DNA from: Scatomonas sp963930955
GTDB taxonomy: Bacteria; Bacillota; Clostridia; Lachnospirales; Lachnospiraceae
NCBI GenBank assembly: GCA_963930955.1
Contig: OZ006967.1
Span: 1,674,001 to 1,738,000 of the forward strand
Direction: 5' to 3'
Length of the DNA stretch: 64,000 nt
The stretch's first letter is position 1, and every line of letters starts with the position of its first letter. Positions 49,619-56,638 of this stretch are shown here, piece by piece. Made by a program: the position numbers and the translations under genes. Below the pieces are notes generated by a model. It did not search any database and had not been told where the DNA came from. It saw only the letters and a program-made list of their open reading frames with translations.

Positions 49619-51037
49619 TTAATCTGTTTCTTCGCACAGCAGCACCTGCTTGCTGCGCGTAAATTCTTCGTATAAAAGTCCTCTGGTATCTGTTTCAATC
49701 TCCCCCAGCTGGTTGTCATAGGGATCACAGCGCCAGTGCCGCTTGGGGGGATCAAAGGGCTTCTGAAATCCCCGGTTGGCCGCCATGCGGAAGGGGTCCA
49801 GATTTCCAAAATAAAACTTCCGGCGTTCCGGATTCTGATTCCGCACTGCGGCCGTGCCGTAGGAAGGATCCGCATAGAGCCATCCGTATTCCGGAATATA
49901 GAACCTGGTCCAGTCATGGGCGCCGCAGAAATCCGGCTCCGCCGCAAGTCCGCTTTCCCAGGCGGAAGGGATCCCGGCACAGCGGCAGAGAGTCACAAAC
50001 AGCAGGGCGAAGATTCCGCAGTCCCCGGTAAAGTTTCTGGCGCAGGTTTCCGCCAGATTTTCCTGGGTAAAATAGGAGGGCATATAGGTATAGGTCATGT
50101 TTTTTGTGATGAAATCGTAGAACCTGCGTGCCTTCTCCAGGGGATGGTCTGCGTCCTCTGTCAGTTCCGCCGCCAGAGACTTCAGATAGGGGGTGAAAAG
50201 AATATGGGGAGGCTCTTCCATCAGGAAGGGCCGTAGCTCCTCCGCTGAAAGAATCCGGCCAGGGCTGTTTTGTGGGAGAGGATCGTCCCAGAGATCCCGG
50301 TACCGGGCTGTCCTTGTATAGGAATATTCTACCATAAATTCATGGTTTGTCTCCAGAGTTTCCTGCCAGCAAATGGTCCGCTGCTGGGCGTCTCCCGGGG
50401 CCAGGGTTCCGTTTTCCGGGAACATTTTTTCAATGCGGATTCTGCTTTGGGAATCGCATTCCAGAGGGATAGGCAGATGGGCCGTTACATGCATGCCCGG
50501 TGTAAAATGTTCTTCCAGGATTCGAAGGGCAGCCCGGATGCGGATCCTTCGGCTGGAAGATCCTCTTTGCTTCAGCTTCCGGATACAGGTCTCCATCTTG
50601 GCCTCTTTTTCAGAGCATTTGCCGGCGCTTTCCGCACCTGGCAGGGAAACTCCTGCCCGCCGTGCAAAGCCGGCATCAATCTTGCACAGAGAGTCAAAAA
50701 AGCGTCCGAAATAATGGGGCTCCCGCTGCCGGTAGATCCAGCGGATCTTCCGGGCGTCCACAAAACGGTCAAATTCCTCTTCCGTAAAATCCGGGATGCG
50801 CTGCCGCACCAGTGCCAATGCCTCCGCCCTGGAGAAGGGGAATTCTTCGGGAAGCCGCAGGATCATTTCCCGCTCTGCAGTCAGGCAATTCCGCAGGGCC
50901 TGGGGAAGATTCTTTTCCTGAAGCCGCAGGTCGATGAGCCGCACTGCGTTCTGAAAGTCGCCGGCCAGCCTGCACTGCAGGATGTCTTCCGGAAGTCCGG
51001 CGTACAGAGCCTGAAAATTTCTATTGGCGTCTGTCAT
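49619..51037 (-). CDS. Transglutaminase-like (papain-fold) protein
   Basis: 472 residues from the ATG at 51037 (GGAGGTGTGT upstream). The catalytic triad is visible: Cys in FTGDCGIFALLF, His in GAHDWTRFYIPEYGW and Asp in LYADPSYG, all within residues about 315-400. The first 300 residues are helical then beta-rich and not recognised. No signal peptide, so cytoplasmic. Bacterial members act as peptidases or peptide amidases; here it sits between a transporter and a dipeptidase. Confidence 0.85.
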   Translation of the reverse strand: MTDANRNFQALYAGLPEDILQCRLAGDFQNAVRLIDLRLQEKNLPQALRNCLTAEREMILRLPEEFPFSRAEALALVRQRIPDFTEEEFDRFVDARKIRWIYRQREPHYFGRFFDSLCKIDAGFARRAGVSLPGAESAGKCSEKEAKMETCIRKLKQRGSSSRRIRIRAALRILEEHFTPGMHVTAHLPIPLECDSQSRIRIEKMFPENGTLAPGDAQQRTICWQETLETNHEFMVEYSYTRTARYRDLWDDPLPQNSPGRILSAEELRPFLMEEPPHILFTPYLKSLAAELTEDADHPLEKARRFYDFITKNMTYTYMPSYFTQENLAETCARNFTGDCGIFALLFVTLCRCAGIPSAWESGLAAEPDFCGAHDWTRFYIPEYGWLYADPSYGTAAVRNQNPERRKFYFGNLDPFRMAANRGFQKPFDPPKRHWRCDPYDNQLGEIETDTRGLLYEEFTRSKQVLLCEETD

Positions 51038-51148
51038 ACACACCTCCTGTTTGAAAAGAAGGGGCTGCCGGCCCGCCCATTTTCCTGTGATTCAAAAAGA
51101 ACACAGATTTATGGGAGGAACGGCCGCCCCGTTCCGATTTTCTATCTG

Positions 51149-51201
51149 CCGGAAGCCCCTTTGCGTATTGTCTGACGCAATAGGAAGCAGGGGCTTTCCG
51201 G
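51149..51201. other. Inverted repeat in the peptide operon
   Basis: Outer arms CCGGAAGCCCCT (51149-51160) and AGGGGCTTTCCGG (51189-51201), inner arms TTGCGT/ACGCAA. No U-tract on the transcribed minus strand. It lies between the DUF819 and transglutaminase genes and may adjust their ratio. Confidence 0.55.
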
Positions 51202-51207
51202 ATCTGG

Positions 51208-52395
51208 CTAAATGATCGAATGCAGCAAAGCACCCATGCCAAGACCGCAGAAGTTACCAATGGCGGCGCCCAGCACACCCATCAGCACACCGATGCCGGC
51301 AAAGGACGGGTCATAGGCGGTTGCCACAATGGGCGCCGAAGCCGATCCTCCGATATTTGCCAGGGATGCGGTAGATACCATACACAGATCCCAGTGGAAA
51401 AGCTTTGATAAAACAAACATGAGTACCACATGAATAACCAGAATAAAGGCTCCGTAAACCACCCACATGGGAGCGGACACCAGATCCGTCAGGCTGGCGG
51501 TGGAGGCCAGTAGGGACACTACCGCATACAGGTACACATTGGAGAGTTCTTCTACCGCCGGCAGTTTGCCAAGAGGAGAAAGAGCGCACACAAGGCCCAG
51601 CAGAGTTACAAATACGGTGGTGCAGGTGCCTACGTCAAACATTTTCAATCCGATTTCCTCAAAGCCGGCATTCATGGCTGCGCCTACCATCTGGGACAGA
51701 GCGGAAACGATCAGAGAAAGACCGATGAGGAAGATCCAGTCGCCTGCAGAGGCTTTCTTTTTTTCTCCGGCTACTTCGGCATTGGCAGCCGCCGCCACTG
51801 CGTCCAGTTTAGAGGTATCTGCTTTGACTGCGTTATTCCATTTCTTGGAGTAGCGGACAGCCAGGAGCAAAAGGGCGATCCACACAGAATAGCAGACCGT
51901 ATCCAGCGCCAGGGCACAGCTGTAAGCGCCTGCGTCTACGGGAAGAGCTGCCTGCATAGCGGCCATATTGGCGGAACCGCCTACCCAGGAAGCGTACAGG
52001 GCGGAAACTGCCGCCCAGGTTTTTTCGCCGCCGCCCAGGGCACCCATAAACAGAGGGTAGCCTACAAAGAAGCCGATGGCCAGTGTCAGGGAACATCCCA
52101 GGAAGATGGCCACCATACGTCCGCCCAGCTTAGCCAGCTTGCGGAAATCACAGCGGAGCAGCATAACAAAGATCATGGCGTACAGAAGATTGTTCTTCAA
52201 AGCGCCGTAGGCAGCAGAAACGCCCTCCGAGGAATACAGGCCCAGGGTGCAGAAAATCATATTCAGCACATAGATCCATACAAGAGGGGGGACCACATTA
52301 AAAACTTTCCATTTGGTGTACTTTTCCAGAGCAAGCATGCCGCCGGCCAGGAACATCAGAAATGCGATGTAAGTAAACCCGTTCGTAATAACCAT
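51208..52395 (-). CDS. DUF819 family membrane transporter-like protein
   Basis: 395 residues from the ATG at 52395 (AAAGGAG 8 bases upstream; an ATG at 52401 is too close to the site). About ten hydrophobic helices; ALYASWVGGSANMAAMQAAL and STASLANIGGSASAPIVATAY are the mirrored glycine-rich motifs of DUF819 (YjcL-like). As first gene of an operon with peptide-cleaving enzymes it is a good candidate for importing a peptide or amino-acid conjugate; that is inference. Confidence 0.88.
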   Translation of the reverse strand: MVITNGFTYIAFLMFLAGGMLALEKYTKWKVFNVVPPLVWIYVLNMIFCTLGLYSSEGVSAAYGALKNNLLYAMIFVMLLRCDFRKLAKLGGRMVAIFLGCSLTLAIGFFVGYPLFMGALGGGEKTWAAVSALYASWVGGSANMAAMQAALPVDAGAYSCALALDTVCYSVWIALLLLAVRYSKKWNNAVKADTSKLDAVAAAANAEVAGEKKKASAGDWIFLIGLSLIVSALSQMVGAAMNAGFEEIGLKMFDVGTCTTVFVTLLGLVCALSPLGKLPAVEELSNVYLYAVVSLLASTASLTDLVSAPMWVVYGAFILVIHVVLMFVLSKLFHWDLCMVSTASLANIGGSASAPIVATAYDPSFAGIGVLMGVLGAAIGNFCGLGMGALLHSII

Positions 52396-52488
52396 TCTCA
52401 TCTCTCCTTTGTTTTAAAAACGGGGAATCTCAGCCTGCGGATCCAGACAAACATGAAAATTCCCTCTGTTTTTATAAAATTTTTATTA

Positions 52489-52517
52489 ATTATACTCTTT
52501 TTTAACAATTCTGTCAA
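52489..52517 (-). promoter_or_regulatory. Consensus promoter of the DUF819 peptide operon
   Basis: On the minus strand TTGACA (52517-52512), 17-base spacer, TATAAT (52494-52489): a perfect sigma-A match, 94 bases before the ATG. Confidence 0.92.
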
Positions 52518-52634
52518 TTTATGGGCGGCGGAAAGGGTGCTGCCCATGCGGAAAGTTCCGATAAACCGGTAGACCGGAGGCTTCGCCCATGCTATACTAA
52601 AAAAGATTTTATCTTACCATAAGGAGTTTTCGTT

Positions 52635-54119
52635 ATGCCGGTTTTTGATTTCAATCATTCTTCCGAAACCGTAAAGGAAGCGGAATGTACCTACCATGTT
52701 TTTTATTCCTGCAGCAGCCAGACCTCCAAGGAGCAGCCCATTCTGCTCCTTAGCAACCGGGCGGGCCAGCTGAAGCATCACACAGACGGCCTGTTTCTGA
52801 ATCCCATAAAACGGACGGCATTTGAGTTTAAGGGGGCGGCAGGTGTTGTCAGCGAGGACATTCTGGAGATTGACGCCCGTTTTGTCAGTCTTCTGAAGTG
52901 GCTGGGGGAAAATCATATTAACGTGCGTCTGTCCGGGGCAGTCCGGGAGGACGGATACGCTGTGTACAAAATACGGGAGATTGCTTTCGGGGGAGGTGTA
53001 AAGCTTTCCGCCGAGGACGGATTCCTGCAGTTTATGATTGAGCGGCTGCTTTCCAGCGATGCCCCCTCCCGGGAGATTCCCGACGAGGATGAGGAGGAGA
53101 CTGGAGACAGCATGAAACTCACCAGTATTCAGAGCATTACAGACTTTCTCAACTGCGCCGGCAGGACCCTGCCGGACAATATCCGACTCTGGGCCAGAAG
53201 AAATCTGGCAGTAGCCAAGTCCAGCGAGGTCTCCCAGGAGGAGCGGCGCCACGCCCAGCACGCCCTTTCGATTATGATGAATATTCAGTGGAAGGGAAAC
53301 TATTTTCAGGCGATCGATCCGGAGGAGGCCAGAAGGATCCTGGATGAAGAACTGTACGGCATGGAGCGGGTGAAGCAGAGGATCATCGAGACGATCATCC
53401 AGATTAACCGTACCCATACCCTGCCTGCCTACGGATTGCTGCTCATTGGCCCGGCGGGAACCGGAAAATCTCAGATTGCTTATGCGGTGGCCCGGATCCT
53501 GAAACTGCCCTGGACTACCCTGGATATGAGTTCCATTAACGATCCGGAACAGCTGACAGGAAGCTCCCGGATCTATGCCAACGCCAAGCCGGGTATTATT
53601 ATGGACGCTTTCTCTGTAGCGGGAGAATCGAATCTGGTCTTTATCATCAACGAACTGGACAAGGCGGCTTCCGGCAAAGGGAACGGCAATCCGGCGGATG
53701 TGCTGCTGACTCTGCTGGATAACCTGGGCTTTACAGACAATTACATTGAGTGCATGATCCCCACGGTGGGAGTTTATCCTATTGCCACCGCCAACGACCG
53801 GGAGCAGATCAGCGCTCCTCTTATGTCCCGGTTTGCGGTGATCGAGATCCCGGACTACACGCCGGAGGAGAAAAAAGTAATCTTCTCCCGGTACGCTCTG
53901 CCGAAGGTGCTGAAACGCATTGGAATGAAGGAAGGCGAATGCGTGCTGACGGAGGAGGGGCTGGAAGCGGTGATCGATCTGCACCGGAATACCAGCGGCA
54001 TCCGGGATCTGGAGCAGGCGGCGGAACATCTGGCAGCCAATGCTCTGTACCAGATTGAAGTGGATCACGTGAAAAAGGTTACCTTTGACGGAGCTATGGT
54101 ACGGGAGCTGCTGGGATAA
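52635..54119 (+). CDS. Lon-like AAA+ ATPase without protease domain
   Basis: 494 residues. Residues about 200-494 match the Lon ATPase: ILDEELYGMERVKQRIIETI, Walker A GPAGTGKS (about 272-279), LDMSSINDPEQLTGSSRIYANAKPG, Walker B FIINELDKA (about 335-343, with Asn where Lon has Asp), sensor ATANDR, and arginine finger region PLMSRFAVIEIPDY. The first 200 residues are not recognised, and there is no Ser-Lys protease domain after the ATPase. Possible unfoldase or regulator. It is divergent from the peptide operon. Confidence 0.82.
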   Translation: MPVFDFNHSSETVKEAECTYHVFYSCSSQTSKEQPILLLSNRAGQLKHHTDGLFLNPIKRTAFEFKGAAGVVSEDILEIDARFVSLLKWLGENHINVRLSGAVREDGYAVYKIREIAFGGGVKLSAEDGFLQFMIERLLSSDAPSREIPDEDEEETGDSMKLTSIQSITDFLNCAGRTLPDNIRLWARRNLAVAKSSEVSQEERRHAQHALSIMMNIQWKGNYFQAIDPEEARRILDEELYGMERVKQRIIETIIQINRTHTLPAYGLLLIGPAGTGKSQIAYAVARILKLPWTTLDMSSINDPEQLTGSSRIYANAKPGIIMDAFSVAGESNLVFIINELDKAASGKGNGNPADVLLTLLDNLGFTDNYIECMIPTVGVYPIATANDREQISAPLMSRFAVIEIPDYTPEEKKVIFSRYALPKVLKRIGMKEGECVLTEEGLEAVIDLHRNTSGIRDLEQAAEHLAANALYQIEVDHVKKVTFDGAMVRELLG

Positions 54120-54130
54120 AAGGAGAAATC

Positions 54131-54958
54131 ATGGGACAGATCATAGAGATTACAGATTTTCAGGCGGCGGAGCTGGATGTTTACGCCAGGCTTACGGAAA
54201 ACCAGCTGCTGCGCCGGGACTGTCCGGAGGAGGGACTCTTCATTGCGGAGAGTCCCAAAGTCGTTCTGCGGGCGCTGCACGCAGGCTATGAGCCGGTATC
54301 CATGCTGGCGGAAGACCGGCATGTGCAGGGGGAGGCCCGGGAACTGATAGAGCGCTGTCCGGATACGCCGGTGTATACGGCTTCTTTTGCAGTGCTGAGG
54401 GAACTAACGGGCTATAATCTCACCCGGGGTGTGCTCTGCGCTATGCGGAGGAAGCCTCTGCCCAGGGTAAAAGAAATCTGCAGTTCTGCCCGCCGCGTTG
54501 CTCTGTTGGAAAATGTGGTCAATCCCACCAATGTGGGAGCCATCATCCGCTCCGCCGCAGCCTTACATATGGACGGGGTCCTGCTGACCTGCGGCTGCAG
54601 CGATCCTCTGTACCGGCGGGCCGCCCGGGTCAGTATGGGAACGGTTTTTCAGATCCCCTGGACCTATCTGGAGGAAGGAGAGTGCGGCTCCTGGCCGGGA
54701 CAGGGTATGGAATACCTGAAATCCCTGGGATTTTCTACTGCTTCCATGGCCCTCCACAGCCAGTCGGTGAGCATTGACGATCCCAGGCTGAAACAGGAAG
54801 AGAAACTGGCGGTGCTTCTGGGTTCCGAGGGATACGGCCTTGCAGAGGAAACCATAAGGGTTTCGGATTACACCATTAAGATCCCCATGTCACACGGGGT
54901 GGATTCTCTGAACGTGGCGGCGGCCAGCGCCGTGGCCTTCTGGGAACTGGGAAAATAA
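54131..54958 (+). CDS. SpoU/TrmH-family RNA 2'-O-methyltransferase
   Basis: 275 residues. SPOUT-fold motifs: VALLENVVNPTNVGAIIRSAAALHMDGVLLT (motif 1), LLGSEGYGLAEETI (motif 2) and KIPMSHGVDSLNVAAASAVAFWELG (motif 3) with the deep trefoil knot. An N-terminal substrate-binding segment precedes. It methylates a ribose in rRNA or tRNA; the site is unknown. 11 bases after the Lon-like gene, so co-transcribed. Confidence 0.93.
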   Translation: MGQIIEITDFQAAELDVYARLTENQLLRRDCPEEGLFIAESPKVVLRALHAGYEPVSMLAEDRHVQGEARELIERCPDTPVYTASFAVLRELTGYNLTRGVLCAMRRKPLPRVKEICSSARRVALLENVVNPTNVGAIIRSAAALHMDGVLLTCGCSDPLYRRAARVSMGTVFQIPWTYLEEGECGSWPGQGMEYLKSLGFSTASMALHSQSVSIDDPRLKQEEKLAVLLGSEGYGLAEETIRVSDYTIKIPMSHGVDSLNVAAASAVAFWELGK

Positions 54959-54988
54959 AAGGAGGATACTCTGGTGCTTCCTGAAAGC

Positions 54989-55037
54989 GCCAGGAGGTAC
55001 CGCAAAAGAATTTGCGGCTGCTCCTGGCTGTTTTTTT
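54989..55037 (+). terminator. Terminator after the RNA methyltransferase
   Basis: Arms GCCAGGAG (54989-54996) and CTCCTGGC (55021-55028), with an inner CCGCAAA/TTTGCGG stem, then seven T. Confidence 0.9.
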
Positions 55038-55075
55038 ATTTTCGGAAATATAAGATTTTTACATAAAATTCAGGA

Positions 55076-55098
55076 AACGTTGTTCAGGCAACTACGTT
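55076..55098. promoter_or_regulatory. Palindrome upstream of the DUF308/Crp genes
   Basis: Near-perfect 23-bp dyad: left AACGTTGTT, centre CAGGC, right AACTACGTT, with one mismatched pair. It resembles a regulator operator, probably for the Crp-type protein encoded downstream. Confidence 0.5.
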
Positions 55099-55165
55099 TT
55101 TTCGGGAAAAGGAGTATGATGGCTCGGAAAGGATCAATACTATACCGAGAAGGAGGAATCATCAG

Positions 55166-55768
55166 ATGAAAGAAACAATCCTATTTTCAGAGAACACTGT
55201 CCCCGGAAAAGACCCGGAAATAACCATGCTTGAATTCTTCTGGAGCAGGACCGCCTCTGTATGGCTGGCGGTTCTCTATATGCTGCTGGGTATTTTGCTG
55301 CTGGTATTTCCGGCAGCGGGGGGAACTGCTTTTGTGTGGGCGCTGGCAGCCGGCGCAGCGGTTTATGCGGTCAGTCATTTATGGCGGTTTTTTCACTGCC
55401 GCCGCAAGGGCACTGCTTCCGGAGGAGACCTGTTTCTGGGAATCCTGCCTCTGGCCTTTGGGGTGTTTGCCCTGACCAGTCCGGCTGTGATCCTGGCGTT
55501 TCTGCCGCTGGTGCTGGGGCTCCTGCTGCTGGCAGACGGTATCGGAAAACTGCCTTTGACTTATCAGGCTATGAAAAACCGGAGTTCCGCAAGAGTATCC
55601 TTACTTTTTGCTGCGCTGATCCCTATCGTCCTGGGAGTGATCCTGGTGCTGAATCCTTTCCGGACTTACGGCATTGTGGTAATGGTATTTGGAATTACCC
55701 TGCTGGCAGACGGGCTCAGCGATCTGTTTACGGTTCTGACAGTCCGAAGAAAACGTCAGGAGGATTAG
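55166..55768 (+). CDS. DUF308 (HdeD-like) membrane protein
   Basis: 200 residues with six hydrophobic segments (about residues 30-48, 50-70, 87-102, 104-125, 140-160, 163-183) and repeated LLGILLLVFPAAG, LGILPLAFGVFALTSP and LIPIVLGVILVLNP patterns typical of HdeD/DUF308. HdeD is linked to acid stress in E. coli; no such role is shown here. RBS GAAGGAGG. Followed after 20 bases by a Crp/Fnr regulator. Confidence 0.88.
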   Translation: MKETILFSENTVPGKDPEITMLEFFWSRTASVWLAVLYMLLGILLLVFPAAGGTAFVWALAAGAAVYAVSHLWRFFHCRRKGTASGGDLFLGILPLAFGVFALTSPAVILAFLPLVLGLLLLADGIGKLPLTYQAMKNRSSARVSLLFAALIPIVLGVILVLNPFRTYGIVVMVFGITLLADGLSDLFTVLTVRRKRQED

Positions 55769-55788
55769 AAAGAAAGGAGGAAGCGGAT

Positions 55789-56499
55789 ATGGAGAAAGAT
55801 TTAGCAGATGCTTTGCGGAAAAGCATGTTGTTCCGAAATATGTCCAATTCGGAGATCAGCAGCCTGTTCAGAAGCATCGATTATCAGATGCGGACCTTCT
55901 CCAAGAAGGAAGTCATCCTCAGGGACGGGGAGCTTCAGTCTCAGCTTGGCGTGGTGCTGAGCGGTCAGGCATACGCTTCCCACATCGATTCCAACGGAAA
56001 CAGCAATTTGATGGAAGTGATCGGACCGGGCGGCAATATCGGAGTGCTCAGCGCTGTGGGAAAATATCGTCTGCATGTGACAGTAACAGCCCGCAAAGAG
56101 ACAAAAGTTCTGTTCCTTTCGGTGGACAAACTTCTAGGGGAAAATGCCAGTATTCCTCCGGTACAGGTCCGTTTTCTGCAGAACCTGATCTTTGCTCTGA
56201 CCCAGAAGGCCCAGAGGCTGACGCGGAAGCTGGAGGATTCCGTCCGCCGGACTACCAGAGAAAAATTGCAGGATTATCTTTCGGATCAGTATCATACGGC
56301 GCACAGCCGCAGCTTTGTGATCCCTCTGAACCGGCAGGAGCTGGCAGACTATCTGTTCGTAAACCGCAGTTCCATGTCCAGCGAACTCTGCCGCATGCGG
56401 GATGAAGGGCTGCTGAAGTTCAACGGAAGCCAGTTTGAACTGCTGCTGGGAATGCCCATTACGGAGCAGGAAGCAGACCCCTATGAATGCCGCAGGTAA
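55789..56499 (+). CDS. Crp/Fnr-family transcriptional regulator
   Basis: 236 residues. N-terminal cyclic-nucleotide-binding-like barrel (MSNSEISSLF... VVLSGQAYASHID, GPGGNIGVLSAVGKY), a long dimer helix, and the C-terminal HTH_Crp PLNRQELADYLFVNRSSMSSELCRMRDEGLLKF. No cysteine cluster is seen in the N-terminus, so it is not an FNR oxygen sensor. It may control its own operon through the palindrome at 55076. RBS AAAGGAGGAA. Confidence 0.92.
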   Translation: MEKDLADALRKSMLFRNMSNSEISSLFRSIDYQMRTFSKKEVILRDGELQSQLGVVLSGQAYASHIDSNGNSNLMEVIGPGGNIGVLSAVGKYRLHVTVTARKETKVLFLSVDKLLGENASIPPVQVRFLQNLIFALTQKAQRLTRKLEDSVRRTTREKLQDYLSDQYHTAHSRSFVIPLNRQELADYLFVNRSSMSSELCRMRDEGLLKFNGSQFELLLGMPITEQEADPYECRR

Positions 56500-56519
56500 A
56501 AACAGAATAGAAAGAAGTC

Positions 56520-56561
56520 AAGGAAGGCCCCGGATGCATTTGCGTCAGAGGCCTTCCTTTT
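56520..56561 (+). terminator. Terminator of the DUF308-Crp operon
   Basis: Arms AAGGAAGGCC (56520-56529) and GGCCTTCCTT (56550-56559) followed by TTTT. Confidence 0.88.
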
Positions 56562-56576
56562 GCGGTGGAATTACAG

Positions 56577-56605
56577 TTGATTTTGCAGATGTATGGAGGT
56601 AAAAT
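56577..56605 (+). promoter_or_regulatory. Promoter of the DUF2075-MazG unit
   Basis: TTGATT (56577-56582), 17-base spacer, TAAAAT (56600-56605), 33 bases before the ATG at 56639. Confidence 0.7.
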
Positions 56606-56638
56606 ATTCAGAGAATTTAAACAGGTAAGGCGGATAAA

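Noticed and set aside
51149..51201. Inverted repeat called as an intrinsic terminator
   Set aside because: No U-run on the transcribed strand and it lies inside an operon, so it is listed only as a hairpin.
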